Source: Jatrophihabitans_A sp035248685 (GTDB lineage: Bacteria > Actinomycetota > Actinomycetes > Mycobacteriales > Jatrophihabitantaceae). Taken from it: a stretch of DNA of 64,000 bases. The stretch is taken from the NCBI GenBank assembly GCA_035248685.1, contig DATFHF010000047.1, positions 1 to 64,000 of the forward strand, given 5' to 3'. The notes beneath the pieces were generated by a model. That model made no database searches, was not told the DNA's origin, and worked only from the letters and a program-made list of their open reading frames with translations. Numbering within the stretch: the first letter of the stretch is position 1; each line of letters begins with the position of its first letter. Positions 8,661 to 16,997 of this stretch are shown one piece after another. A program made the position numbers and the translations under genes.

Positions 8661-8781
8661 GTCCGTCCCCCTCCGGTCTGCCGGCGGAGCTTACGCTCAT
8701 GCTGCCTGTGTCGGATCCGGTCGTCGCCGTTCGTAGACAAGGTGGAGGGTGGCCGTGGGAGCCACCCGATAAGGAGTGGAC

Positions 8782-9138
8782 ATGGCTGAATACCTCATCG
8801 CCTTCAACGGCGAGTGGGTGCCCGAGCACACGATCGAGGAGTTGCGCGAGAAGTCCCGGACACTCAAGCCGTTGCTGGCGGAGATGACGGCTGCCGGGGT
8901 GCTCATCTTCACCGGCGGCTTGGACGATGACGCCCCGGTGTTCAGCGTCGAGCCGTCACACGGCGAGCCGCTGTTCAGCGACGGCCCGTTCGTCGAGTCC
9001 AAGGAGCACCTCGGCGGCTTCGCCGTGATCGATGTGGAGGATGAGCAGGCCGCGCGGTTCTGGGCGGGACGAATCGCGGTGGCCTGCGGTTGGCCGCAGG
9101 AGGTGCGCCGCTTCATGGCCCGGATGAAGTTTTCATAG
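8782..9138 (+). CDS. YCII-related (DGPF) domain protein
   Basis: Small cytosolic ferredoxin-like-fold protein of 118 residues. It shows the DGPF-type signature FSDGPFVESKEHLGGFAVID and the N-terminal AEYLIAFNGEW strand. YCII-like proteins have been proposed to be hydrolases or isomerases, but none of this subgroup has an assigned reaction. I chose the ATG at 8782 because AAGGAG (8771-8776) is five bases upstream. A 7-bp hairpin (8747-8753 with 8761-8767) sits just before that ribosome-binding site and could modulate initiation. It is divergent from lrp and convergent with hpd. Confidence 0.85.
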   Translation: MAEYLIAFNGEWVPEHTIEELREKSRTLKPLLAEMTAAGVLIFTGGLDDDAPVFSVEPSHGEPLFSDGPFVESKEHLGGFAVIDVEDEQAARFWAGRIAVACGWPQEVRRFMARMKFS

Positions 9139-9162
9139 GACTCGTAAGGTAAATCGGACCGG

Positions 9163-10371
9163 CTAGAGGTTGCCGCGGCTGTCCTGCTCGCGTTCGATCG
9201 CCTCGAACAGCGCCTTGAAGTTGCCCTTGCCGAAGCCCAGCGAGCCGTGCCGCTCGATCAATTCGAAGAACACCGTCGGCCGGTCACCAATCGGCTTGGT
9301 GAAGATCTGCAGCAGGTAGCCGTCCTCGTCCCGGTCCACCAGGATGCCGCGGGACTGTAGCTCCTCGATTGGCGCCCGCACCTGCCCGATCCGAGCGCGT
9401 AATTCCGGGTCGGAGTAGTACGAGTCCGGCGTCGACAGGAACTCCACACCCTCGGCACGCATGGCGTCCACGGTGGCGATGATGTCGTTGGTGGCCAGCG
9501 CCAGATGCTGCACGCCGGGGCTCTGGTAGAACTCCAGGAACTCGTCGATCTGGCTCTTCTTCTTGGCGACGGCCGGCTCGTTCAGCGGAAACTTGACCCG
9601 GTGGTTGCCGTTGGCCACCACCTTCGACATCAGCGCGGAGTACTCGGTTGCGATGTCATCGCCGACGAATTCGGCCATGTTCACAAAGCCCATCACCCGG
9701 TTGTAGTAGCCTACCCACTCGTCCATCCGGCCGAGTTCGACGTTGCCGACCACGTGGTCCAGCGCCTGGAACATCCGCCGCGGCGAGCCGGGACGGCGCT
9801 GGTAATCCGAGTGCCGTTCGACATAGCCGGGCAGGTAAATGCCGCTGTATCGGGAGCGGTCGATCAGGGTGTGCCGGGTGTTGCCGTAGGCAGCCAGCGC
9901 CGCCATTCGGATCGTCCCGTGCTCGTCGGACACGTCATGCGGTTCGGTCAGCACGGTGGCGCCCTGCTGGCGGGCGTGCTTGATGCAGCGGTCGACGTCC
10001 GGCACCTCCAGGGCGATGTCGATGACCCCGTCACCGTGCGTCCGGTGGTGGTCGAGCAGCGTGCTGTCCGGTGCAACCCCGCCGCTGATCACGAACCGGG
10101 CCGAACCGCTACGCAGCACGTAGGACTTGTGGTCCCGGTTTCCGGTCTCCGGGCCGGAGTAGGCGACCAGCTCCATGCCGAACGCGGACTGGAAGTAGTG
10201 CGCGGTCTGGGTGGCGTTGCCAACCACGAACACCACCGCGTCCCAGCCGGTGACCGGGAACGGATCGGTGCTCTCGTCGTAGGGCACCAGCCCGACCAGT
10301 TGCTTGAGCTGTTCCAGGTCGAGCTGTGCGGCCTGCTCGGCAGGCGTCAACGCAACGTCGGTGCTCGTCAA
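9163..10371 (-). CDS. hpd: 4-hydroxyphenylpyruvate dioxygenase
   Basis: Fe(II) enzyme that converts 4-hydroxyphenylpyruvate to homogentisate in tyrosine breakdown. It has two vicinal-oxygen-chelate domains; the metal ligands of the second are His206 (ALDHVVGNV), His289 (GVQHLALATNDI) and Glu370 (TVFFELIERHG). The C-terminal lid GFGKGNFKALFEAIE is present. I chose TTG at 10371 (402 residues), with GGAGAGGA six bases upstream; longer readings add a Cys/Pro-rich stretch that is not family-like. No homogentisate dioxygenase gene is in the window, so the downstream pathway lies elsewhere or the product serves another purpose. Confidence 0.95.
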   Translation of the reverse strand: MTSTDVALTPAEQAAQLDLEQLKQLVGLVPYDESTDPFPVTGWDAVVFVVGNATQTAHYFQSAFGMELVAYSGPETGNRDHKSYVLRSGSARFVISGGVAPDSTLLDHHRTHGDGVIDIALEVPDVDRCIKHARQQGATVLTEPHDVSDEHGTIRMAALAAYGNTRHTLIDRSRYSGIYLPGYVERHSDYQRRPGSPRRMFQALDHVVGNVELGRMDEWVGYYNRVMGFVNMAEFVGDDIATEYSALMSKVVANGNHRVKFPLNEPAVAKKKSQIDEFLEFYQSPGVQHLALATNDIIATVDAMRAEGVEFLSTPDSYYSDPELRARIGQVRAPIEELQSRGILVDRDEDGYLLQIFTKPIGDRPTVFFELIERHGSLGFGKGNFKALFEAIEREQDSRGNL

Positions 10372-10569
10372 GGCGGGTCCTCTCCGGTGTGCGGTCGTCC
10401 ACTTCCAGCATGGGTCCGGCCGGCTTGGGTAGCAACATGCGCACCCAGCACTGCCATGGTTGCACAATCTGGTGGCCGATTCGGGAACGTAGCTAGGCAA
10501 TCTGCCCAGTACTGGACAGCCGGGTGCTCAGCTTGCCGGGCTGGTCGACGGACAGGCCGAGGACTAGCC

Positions 10570-10638
10570 TTGCCCGGCCACGACGAGCAGATCGATAAGT
10601 TCGACGACCTGCTCAAGAACAAGCTGGAAGACATTTAG
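10570..10638 (+). CDS. Possible 22-residue small protein
   Basis: A TTG-started short frame ending at TAG 10636-10638, one base before the convergent LigB-like gene. The peptide (MPGHDEQIDKFDDLLKNKLE then DI) is charged and helix-prone. Eighteen of its 21 sense codons after the start end in G or C, as in real genes here, and a GAGG lies seven bases before the TTG. No family is recognised. It could equally be a chance frame; I give it low confidence. Confidence 0.25.
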   Translation: MPGHDEQIDKFDDLLKNKLEDI

Positions 10639-11268
10639 TCAGGAGTACCAGCCGCACACCGGGTACCAGACGCCGAACGGGTCGGCGCTGTAACCCAGTC
10701 GCGCGTCGAACCGCCGTCCCTCGGTGGCACCGGCCAACACCTGCCAGGCAGCCCGACCGGCCACCAGCAACTCGGCGGCAAGTTCGGCATCCAGCGCCGC
10801 CAGGCCGGCCGGGTCGCCGGCGGTGAGCGCTGCCTGCACCCGAGCGTCGAACGGCGCGGCCCGCTCGTCCAGGTAGCCCGGGGCCTTCACCCCCCGACAC
10901 GCCGACCCGTCGGCCAGCACCAGCAATCCGGTGGCCTCGGTGATCCGGTCGGCGAGTGCGCGTCCCAGGTACAGACAGTCCGCGGTCGATGCATCATCGG
11001 CCACTACCAGTTCCTCCACCGGCAACGAGCCGTCGGCCTGCGACAGCAGCTGGCGGCCGACCTGCATGCTCAGCGGATTCCGGTCCGCCGCCCGCTCCCG
11101 GGCCGTGCAGCCACCGACCAGGACGATCCGCTCGGGGCCGCCGGCCAGCAGCTCTCCGACCGCCGCCAGGCAGGCTGCCCGCAGTTCTTCCACCTCGGCG
11201 ACCGGTCGGCCGGTTATGCCGGGCAGCAACAACGGAGGCTGCGGACAGCTGACCACGCCGATGATCAC
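10639..11268 (-). CDS. Class III extradiol dioxygenase-like (LigB superfamily) protein, function unknown
   Basis: 209-residue protein of an actinobacterial family that resembles LigB/Memo-type folds. It begins VVSCPQPPLLLPGITG and contains IVLVGGCTARERAA, LVLADGSACRGVKAPGYLDERA and a C-terminal WYPVCGWYS. No reaction is established for this group, and I cannot see an intact 2-His-1-carboxylate site with certainty. The GTG start at 11268 overlaps the folP2 stop as GTGA, making it the last gene of a thiE-gpgS-folP2 transcript. Confidence 0.65.
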   Translation of the reverse strand: MIIGVVSCPQPPLLLPGITGRPVAEVEELRAACLAAVGELLAGGPERIVLVGGCTARERAADRNPLSMQVGRQLLSQADGSLPVEELVVADDASTADCLYLGRALADRITEATGLLVLADGSACRGVKAPGYLDERAAPFDARVQAALTAGDPAGLAALDAELAAELLVAGRAAWQVLAGATEGRRFDARLGYSADPFGVWYPVCGWYS

Positions 11269-12125
11269 GCCAGCCCTCGCACGGCTCGGTTGGGCGGCTG
11301 GCTGCCGCGGATAGTGGCCACCATGTCCAACACCTGCCGGGTCTCCGGCACGTTGTGCGCGCGAAACACCGTCGCCCCCTGCCAGGCGCAGACCGCGGTC
11401 GCCGACAGGGTGCCGAGCAGCCGCTGCTCCAGGGGCAGATCCAGGGCCTCGCCGACGAAATCCTTGTTCGACAACGAAACCAGCACTGGCCAGCCGGTGG
11501 CCACCAGCTCGTCCAACCGGCGGGTTAGCTCAAGGGAATGCCAGGTGTTCTTACCGAAGTCATGCCCCGGGTCGATCATGATCCGGCGGCGGTCGACCCC
11601 GAGCGACACCGCCCGCTCGGCCAGGCCGGTGGTCACCCGCAGCACATCGGCGACCACGTCGTCGTAGCAGATCCGGTGCGGCCGGGTGCGCGGTCGCACG
11701 CCGCCGGCATGGGTGCACACCAGGGCCGCGTCGAACTCGGCTGCCACCTCGGCCAGCACCGGGTCATAACCGCCCCAGGCGTCGTTGAGCAGGTTCGCCC
11801 CGGCCTGGCAGGCCGCCCGTCCCACCTCATGCCGCCAGGTGTCCACCGAGATCACCAGGTCGGGAAACTCGGCGCGGACCCGGGCCACGAAGTCGACGGT
11901 GCGCCGGATCTCCTCAGCGACGTCCACCTCATCACCCGGCGCGGCCTTCACCCCGCCGATGTCGACGATCTCGGCGCCTGCCTCGACAACCTCAATCACC
12001 CGATCGAAGGCCTTGTCGAAGGCATAGGTGGCGCCCCGGTCGTAGAACGAATCCGGTGTCCGGTTCACGATCGCCATGATCAGCAGCGCATCGTCGGGAT
12101 AGCTGTGCCCGGCTAGCTCGAGCAT
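11265..12125 (-). CDS. folP2: Dihydropteroate synthase homologue FolP2
   Basis: TIM-barrel protein of the dihydropteroate synthase family. It has LIMAIVNRTPDSFYDRGATY at the N-terminus, VISVDTWRHEV, ANLLNDAWGGYDP and PGHDFGKNTWHSLELTRRL. These features and its position beside gpgS match mycobacterial FolP2 (Rv1207), next to gpgS (Rv1208); the mycobacterial FolP2 homologue tested has been reported to lack dihydropteroate synthase activity, so the name denotes family, not proven reaction. It overlaps the end of gpgS by 13 bases and the next gene by four. Confidence 0.88.
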   Translation of the reverse strand: MLELAGHSYPDDALLIMAIVNRTPDSFYDRGATYAFDKAFDRVIEVVEAGAEIVDIGGVKAAPGDEVDVAEEIRRTVDFVARVRAEFPDLVISVDTWRHEVGRAACQAGANLLNDAWGGYDPVLAEVAAEFDAALVCTHAGGVRPRTRPHRICYDDVVADVLRVTTGLAERAVSLGVDRRRIMIDPGHDFGKNTWHSLELTRRLDELVATGWPVLVSLSNKDFVGEALDLPLEQRLLGTLSATAVCAWQGATVFRAHNVPETRQVLDMVATIRGSQPPNRAVRGLA

Positions 12126-13120
12126 GCCACCCCTGCCTCGTTACGGCGCGGGCGGTAATACCGATTCTCGATCGCCGCCGGCCGTTCCAGGGTCGGGACC
12201 GGACGGCTCAGCCAGCCGTCCGGCACCCGCCGGTCGTACTGCTGTAACCGGCCGGCCGGCTCCTGCGGTATCCGGCCGCCGGGCAGCCGGCGCATCGCGG
12301 TGGCCAGGATCTCGGCGGCCATCACGCCGAGGTCGTGCACGTTCTGGTGCCGGTGGCCGCGCCGGCCGAGATCCACCTGGGCAATCGCCGACAAGCCGTA
12401 CCGCTGCCAGGTGTCGGTGAGGGTGGCGAACTCCACGCCGTAGCCGACCGGGACGGACAGCGTCTCCACCAGGCTGCGCCGGATCGCCCACTCCCCGGCC
12501 AGCGGCTGCACCACGGCTGCCAGTTGCGGCCAGTACAGGTTGAGCAGCGGCCGCGCGCAGAGCTCGGTCACCCGGCCGCCCTGCGGCACCGGGTGCTCGT
12601 CACCGGGCAGGTCGTCGGCCAGCCGGTCGTAGAACCCCTTCACCAGTTTGACGTCCGGGTCGGCTAGCAGCGGGGCCAGCAGGCCGGTCACGAAGTGCGG
12701 TCCCCACTCGGTCAGGTCGGCATCGATGAACACCAGCAGGTCGCCCGAGGTGACGAACAGCGACTTCCACAACGCCTCGCCCTTGCCGGGCACCGGCTCG
12801 GTGCCGGTGACGATATCGCGGGCGGCGAACACCTGTGCGCCGGCCGACCGAGCCCGCTCGGCGGTGCCGTCGGAAGAGTCGGAATCGATCACCACCAGCT
12901 CGTCCACCAGTCCGATGTCCAGCAGCGACTCCCTGATCTGCGACACCACGGCGGCAACCGTGGCCGCCTCGTTGCGGGCCGGGATCACCACGCTGACCGT
13001 CCGGCCGCTGGCTGCCTTGACCGCCGGTAAGGACGCCGGATCGCCGTCGGTGCCGCTGAAGGTGGCGGTGTTGAACCACTTCCGAGCGGCCGGATCCATC
13101 GCGGTGCGCCGGTCAGCCAC
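12113..13120 (-). CDS. gpgS: Glucosyl-3-phosphoglycerate synthase
   Basis: Retaining GT81 glycosyltransferase that uses a nucleoside-diphosphate glucose and 3-phosphoglycerate to make glucosyl-3-phosphoglycerate, the first step towards glucosylglycerate and, in mycobacteria, methylglucose lipopolysaccharide. Visible are VSVVIPARNEAATV, ELVVIDSDSSDGTAERA, the metal-binding VFIDADLTEWG, and the acceptor region with VQPLAGEWAIRRS and GYGVEFATLTDTWQRYG. The GTG start at 13120 overlaps the thiE stop by eight bases; an ATG at 13099 is an alternative. The C-terminal YYRPRRNEAG tail is not conserved in memory. Confidence 0.93.
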   Translation of the reverse strand: MADRRTAMDPAARKWFNTATFSGTDGDPASLPAVKAASGRTVSVVIPARNEAATVAAVVSQIRESLLDIGLVDELVVIDSDSSDGTAERARSAGAQVFAARDIVTGTEPVPGKGEALWKSLFVTSGDLLVFIDADLTEWGPHFVTGLLAPLLADPDVKLVKGFYDRLADDLPGDEHPVPQGGRVTELCARPLLNLYWPQLAAVVQPLAGEWAIRRSLVETLSVPVGYGVEFATLTDTWQRYGLSAIAQVDLGRRGHRHQNVHDLGVMAAEILATAMRRLPGGRIPQEPAGRLQQYDRRVPDGWLSRPVPTLERPAAIENRYYRPRRNEAGVACSS

Positions 13121-13766
13121 GCGTGCTCACCGCACCCGCCAGCCGGCCGGCGATCCGACCGGCGGCAGCACCCGGGTCGTCGGCCTCGGTCAGTGCCCGC
13201 ACCACGACCACCCGGCTCGCTCCGGTGGCCAGTACTTGATCGAGGTTGGCCTCATCGACGCCGCCGATGGCGAACCAAGGTCGGTCGGGCCGGCTGGCCG
13301 CCACCTCGCCGACCGGAGCCAGGCCGATGCCTGGCCGGCCGAGCTTGGTCGGGGTCGGCCAGATCGGCCCGACACAGAAGTAGTCGACGTCCGGGTTGGC
13401 CCGGGCGCCGGCGGCCTGCTCGATGCTGTGGCTGCTCAGCCCGATCAGCACGTCCGGCCCGACGATCCGCCTGGCCTGCGCTGGGCTGAGATCGTCCTGG
13501 CCGACATGCAGCACGTCGGCACCGGCGGTCACCGCGAGGTCGGCCCGGTCGTTGACCGCGAGCAACGCGCCGTGCCGCCGGCAGGCGTCGCCGAACACCG
13601 CCAGCAGGTCCAGTTCCTCGGCCGCCTCGAGGTTCTTCTCCCGCAGCTGCACCACGTCGACACCGGCGGCCAGGACGGCATCCAGGAACTGCACGAGATC
13701 GCCCTGCCGCCGGCGGGAATCGGTACACAGGTACAGCCGGGCATCGGTCAGCGATCGCTTGCTCAC
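13113..13766 (-). CDS. thiE: Thiamine-phosphate synthase
   Basis: Joins hydroxymethylpyrimidine diphosphate with thiazole phosphate to form thiamine phosphate. The 217-residue TIM barrel carries VDVVQLREKN, LLAVNDRADLA, VLHVGQDDLS, IGLSSHS, YFCVGPIWPTPTK and WFAIGGVDEANL, all family hallmarks. I chose the GTG at 13766; longer readings run into low-complexity Arg/Pro-rich sequence opposite the transporter gene. No clear ribosome-binding site or riboswitch is seen before it. It opens an overlapping thiE-gpgS-folP2-ligB-like gene run and is divergent from the EamA gene. Confidence 0.93.
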   Translation of the reverse strand: MSKRSLTDARLYLCTDSRRRQGDLVQFLDAVLAAGVDVVQLREKNLEAAEELDLLAVFGDACRRHGALLAVNDRADLAVTAGADVLHVGQDDLSPAQARRIVGPDVLIGLSSHSIEQAAGARANPDVDYFCVGPIWPTPTKLGRPGIGLAPVGEVAASRPDRPWFAIGGVDEANLDQVLATGASRVVVVRALTEADDPGAAAGRIAGRLAGAVSTRG

Positions 13767-13863
13767 CCAACCATCCAACCAGCCGACCGCCGGTCTCGTC
13801 GGCCGCGGCCCTGACCGGCGGCGTCGTCCGGGCGGCCCGTAGTGATCGGGCAGGATGGTGCCC

Positions 13864-14769
13864 ATGGCGCTGCGCGGACGGGTCGATCTCGTCCCGCCGC
13901 AGGGGCTCATCCTGATCGGCATCGCATCGGTGCAGTTCGGCGCGGCCTTTGCCGCCAAGCTGTTCGACCGGGCCGGGCCGGGCGGCGTGGTGCTGATGCG
14001 GCTGGTGTTCTCGGCCGTCGTCCTGCTGGCGCTGACCCGTCCGGATCTGCGCGGCCGGTCCCGCCGGGAGCTGCTCACCGCCGCCGGTTTCGGCCTGGTG
14101 CTGGGCGGCATGAACTGGAGCTTCTACCAGGCGCTTCAGCTGCTGCCGCTCGGCGCCGCGGTCACCCTCGAGTTCGCCGGACCGCTGGCGGTGGCCATCC
14201 TCGGTTCGCGGCGGCTGCTGGATCTGCTGTGGGTGGCGTTGGCCGGCGGCGGGGTGGTGCTGCTGGCCTTCGGCCGCTCGGACGGCTCGGCGCATTCACT
14301 GAACCCGCGCGGTGTCCTGCTGGCATTGCTGGCCGGGACGTTATGGGCCGGCTACATCGTGCTCTCGCAACGGGTCGGTTCCCGGTTCGCCGGGTTGCAG
14401 GGCTTGGCGCTCGCGCTGTCGGTGGCCGGGATAGCGCTGTTGCCGGTCGGGTTGATCCAGGGCGGCCGGGCTTTGTTACAACCGGCGGTGTTCGGCGGCG
14501 GCCTGCTGGTGGCCCTGTTGTCCTCGTTGATCCCGTACTCACTGGAGTTGATCGCGCTGCGTCGACTGCGTGCGGCCACGTTCGGACTGTTGATGAGCCT
14601 GGAGCCGGCCTTCGCCGCGCTGGCCGGCGTGCTGGTGCTGGGCGAGCAGCTGCGGCTGCGCACGGTGACCGCGCTGGTAATGGTGGTGGCCGCCAGCGCC
14701 GGCACCAGCCTGCAGCCCGGCCGGCCCGCCGTCGCACCGGTGCGTGGCGATACCCCACCGCTCGGCTAG
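13864..14769 (+). CDS. EamA/RhtA-type transporter of the DMT superfamily
   Basis: Integral membrane protein with about ten transmembrane helices arranged as two EamA repeats. The first repeat ends near LEFAGPLAVAIL and the second includes LMSLEPAFAALAGVLVLGEQL, the usual repeat signature. The pattern resembles RhtA-type threonine/homoserine exporters; the true substrate is unknown. ATG 13864 is preferred (AGGA about 8 bases upstream), with ATG 13855 nine bases earlier as an alternative. It lies 14 bases upstream of thiO, but thiO appears to have its own promoter, so a thiamine link is not implied. Confidence 0.86.
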   Translation: MALRGRVDLVPPQGLILIGIASVQFGAAFAAKLFDRAGPGGVVLMRLVFSAVVLLALTRPDLRGRSRRELLTAAGFGLVLGGMNWSFYQALQLLPLGAAVTLEFAGPLAVAILGSRRLLDLLWVALAGGGVVLLAFGRSDGSAHSLNPRGVLLALLAGTLWAGYIVLSQRVGSRFAGLQGLALALSVAGIALLPVGLIQGGRALLQPAVFGGGLLVALLSSLIPYSLELIALRRLRAATFGLLMSLEPAFAALAGVLVLGEQLRLRTVTALVMVVAASAGTSLQPGRPAVAPVRGDTPPLG

Positions 14770-14770
14770 C

Positions 14771-14776
14771 TAACCT
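14771..14776 (+). promoter_or_regulatory. Putative -10 box of a leaderless thiO transcript
   Basis: TAACCT lies seven bases before the thiO GTG at 14784. The same hexamer at the same spacing precedes the SDR gene at 44773. TANNNT at this distance is typical of leaderless actinobacterial transcripts. No convincing -35 was seen. Confidence 0.45.
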
Positions 14777-14783
14777 GAAGGCC

Positions 14784-15938
14784 GTGACCGGAACCAGCTC
14801 GCCGGCCGGCGAGGTGCTGATCGTCGGCGGCGGGGTGATCGGCCTGGCGGCCGGTTACCGGCTGGCCGGCGCCGGCCACCAGGTCCGGCTGGTCGACGCG
14901 AGCGCCGGCCGTGGGGCGAGCTGGGTGGCCGCCGGCATGCTGGCCCCGGTCAGCGAGGCCGGCTTCGGCGAGGACGAGCTGACCAGACTGAACCTGGCGG
15001 CAGTCGAAGCCTTCGTGCGGTTCGCCGAGGAACTGGCGGCGCTACTCGGCGAGTCGATCGGGCTGCGGGACAGCGGCACCCTGGTGGTCGCGGTGAATGC
15101 TGACGACCGGGCCGCGCTGGACCGGCTGTCCGACCACCGGGAAACGCTCGGCCTGCGCACCGAGCGGCTCACCGGCAGCCGGCTGCGCGAGTTGGAGCCC
15201 TATCTCACCGCCGACGCCCGCGCCGGAGTGCTGGCTGCCGACGACCTGTCGGTGGACAACCGCCGCTACTTGGACGCGCTTCGAGCCGCCTGCCGGTCGG
15301 CCGGTGTCCGGATCGAACCCGGCGAGGTGTGCGAACTGCTTCGCGAGGACGGCCGGGTGAGCGGTGCCCGGCTGGGCTCCGGTGCCTGTTACCGCGCCGA
15401 GCTGACCGTGCTGTGCGCCGGCGCCGGCACCGAGCGGTTGTTACCGGTCGGGGTGCGGCCGGTGAAGGGGCAGATTCTGCGGCTGGCGGTGCCAGAACGG
15501 CTGGCCGCCGGTGGCCCGGTGCTGCGGCACACCGTGCGCGGCCTGGTCCGGGGCAGTGAGATTTACCTGGTGCCACGGGCCGGTGGTGAGGTGGTGGTCG
15601 GTGCCACCTCCGAGCAACAGGGCGAGGACACCACGGTCACCGCCGGCGCGGTCTATGAGCTACTGCGCAACGCCTACGAGGTGTTGCCGATCAGTTCCGA
15701 ATTCACCTTCGTCGAGGCGTCGGCCGGTACCCGACCGGGCACCGGCGACAACGGTCCGCTGGTCGGCTGGTTCGAGCCCGGTTTGCTGGTGGCCAGCGGG
15801 CATTACCGCAACGGCATCCTGCTGTCGGCGCTGACCGCCGAGGCGCTGACCGCGCTGGCCGCCGGCGAGCAGCTCGCGCCGCACTGGCAGCCATTCGACC
15901 CGCGTCGATTCAGTGGCAAGGAGTTCATGCCGTGTTGA
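14784..15938 (+). CDS. thiO: Glycine oxidase ThiO
   Basis: FAD-dependent oxidase that converts glycine to the dehydroglycine imine used to build the thiazole ring of thiamine. The N-terminal FAD motif is VLIVGGGVIGLAAGYRLA. GRGASWVAAGMLAPVSEA, VKGQILRL and the C-terminal FAD block SGHYRNGILLSALTAE are also visible. GTG 14784 gives 384 residues, a normal length. The last seven bases overlap thiS. A start without an obvious ribosome-binding site, plus TAACCT upstream, suggests leaderless translation. Confidence 0.94.
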   Translation: MTGTSSPAGEVLIVGGGVIGLAAGYRLAGAGHQVRLVDASAGRGASWVAAGMLAPVSEAGFGEDELTRLNLAAVEAFVRFAEELAALLGESIGLRDSGTLVVAVNADDRAALDRLSDHRETLGLRTERLTGSRLRELEPYLTADARAGVLAADDLSVDNRRYLDALRAACRSAGVRIEPGEVCELLREDGRVSGARLGSGACYRAELTVLCAGAGTERLLPVGVRPVKGQILRLAVPERLAAGGPVLRHTVRGLVRGSEIYLVPRAGGEVVVGATSEQQGEDTTVTAGAVYELLRNAYEVLPISSEFTFVEASAGTRPGTGDNGPLVGWFEPGLLVASGHYRNGILLSALTAEALTALAAGEQLAPHWQPFDPRRFSGKEFMPC

Positions 15939-16132
15939 TAACGCTGAACGGCCACCAAGAGCAGGCCGAGGAGGGCATCTCGCTCGCAACCCTGGTGGGC
16001 CAGGTCAGCGATCGCACCGCCGGCATCGCGGTCGCGGTGAACGGCGAAGTGGTGCCCCGCGGCAGCTGGTCGCAGACCGTGCTGGCGGCCGGCGACCAGG
16101 TCGAGGTGGTCACCGCCGTCCAGGGTGGTTGA
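15932..16132 (+). CDS. thiS: Sulfur carrier protein ThiS
   Basis: Ubiquitin-like sulfur carrier of 66 residues ending in Gly-Gly, the tail that is adenylated and thiocarboxylated to deliver sulfur to ThiG. The usual AGIAVAVNGEVVPR and GDQVEVVTAVQGG segments are present. The GTG at 15932 overlaps thiO by seven bases, with AAGGAG seven bases upstream. ThiF, the activating enzyme, is not in the window. Confidence 0.95.
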   Translation: MLITLNGHQEQAEEGISLATLVGQVSDRTAGIAVAVNGEVVPRGSWSQTVLAAGDQVEVVTAVQGG

Positions 16133-16143
16133 GCCCCCGGTAC

Positions 16144-16206
16144 GCATTGTGCGGCCCGACCGGGCGGTTTTCGGCCGAAAAACCGCCTCCTCGGGCCGCA
16201 CAATGC
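16144..16206. terminator. Long bidirectional terminator between thiS and thiG
   Basis: A 16-bp outer stem (GCATTGTGCGGCCCGA, 16144-16159, with its complement at 16191-16206) encloses a second stem, GGCGGTTTTCGG with CCGAAAAACCGCC, which differs by one extra A. It separates the convergent thiS and thiG. Confidence 0.85.
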
Positions 16207-16220
16207 ATCGGCCGGGCGAC

Positions 16221-16997
16221 TTAGAAGCCGAGCATTCCCTCGTGCGGTGAGGAGGCCTCGGCCCACCAGCGACGCGGGATCCGGCCGGCCAACCGAGCGT
16301 CCCGACCGGCCTGTACCGCCAGCCGCATCGCCCGGGCCATCCGCACCGGGTCGGCCGCCCTGGTCACCGCCGAGGCGACCAGCACCGCATCGCAGCCGAG
16401 CTCCATCGCCTGAGCCGCGTCGGCCGCTCCGCCGATGCCGGCGTCCAGCACCACCGGCACACCGGCCTGCTCCACGATCAGCGCGATGTTGTGCGGGTTG
16501 CGGATTCCCAGGCCGGATCCGATCGGCGCCCCGCCCGGCATCACCGCCGCGCAGCCGAGCTGCTCCAGCCGCCGCGCCAGCACCGGATCGTCCGATGTGT
16601 AAGGCAAAACTACGAAGCCGGCATCGACCAGTTGCTCGCACGCGGCGAGCAGTTCCAGGCCGTCCGGCAGCAGGGTGCGCTCATCGGCCACTACCTCGAC
16701 CTTGATCCAGTCGGTGCCCAGCGCCTCGCGGGCCAGCTTGGCGGTCAACACCGCCTCGGCCGCGGTCCGGCAGCCGGCAGTGTTCGGCAGCACCCGCAGT
16801 TGGGCCGCGCGCAGCACATCGAGCACCGACCCGGTCGCGGACGGATCCACCCGGCGCATCGCCACCGTGCTGAGCTCGGTGCCGGACTCGCGCAACAAAC
16901 CGGCCAGGCTGTGCAGGCTGGTCATGCCGCCGGTGCCGACGATCAGCCGGGACGAGAACTCCACACCGGCGATGACCAGCGGATCGTCAATGATCAT
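16221..16997 (-). CDS. thiG: Thiazole synthase ThiG
   Basis: Forms the thiazole phosphate of thiamine from 1-deoxyxylulose 5-phosphate, dehydroglycine and ThiS-thiocarboxylate. The 258-residue barrel has SRLIVGTGG, ELSTVAMRRVD, LPNTAGCRTAAEAV, the Schiff-base lysine Lys99 in DWIKVEV, CAAVMPGGAPIGSGLG and VVLDAGIGGAADAAQAMELG. The ATG overlaps the cytX stop as ATGA (16994-16997), so it is co-transcribed with cytX and should fall under the TPP riboswitch. Confidence 0.96.
   Translation of the reverse strand: MIIDDPLVIAGVEFSSRLIVGTGGMTSLHSLAGLLRESGTELSTVAMRRVDPSATGSVLDVLRAAQLRVLPNTAGCRTAAEAVLTAKLAREALGTDWIKVEVVADERTLLPDGLELLAACEQLVDAGFVVLPYTSDDPVLARRLEQLGCAAVMPGGAPIGSGLGIRNPHNIALIVEQAGVPVVLDAGIGGAADAAQAMELGCDAVLVASAVTRAADPVRMARAMRLAVQAGRDARLAGRIPRRWWAEASSPHEGMLGF

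Noticed and set aside
8661..8781. Riboswitch before the YCII gene
   Set aside because: Only a 7-bp hairpin is present; no conserved riboswitch motif was seen.
10372..10500. N-terminal extension of HPPD
   Set aside because: Cys/Pro-rich, not family-like, and a good ribosome-binding site precedes the TTG at 10371.
13842..14783. Upstream in-frame extension of thiO running through the EamA gene
   Set aside because: It is a shadow frame of the transporter gene; ThiO homology begins at the GTG at 14784.
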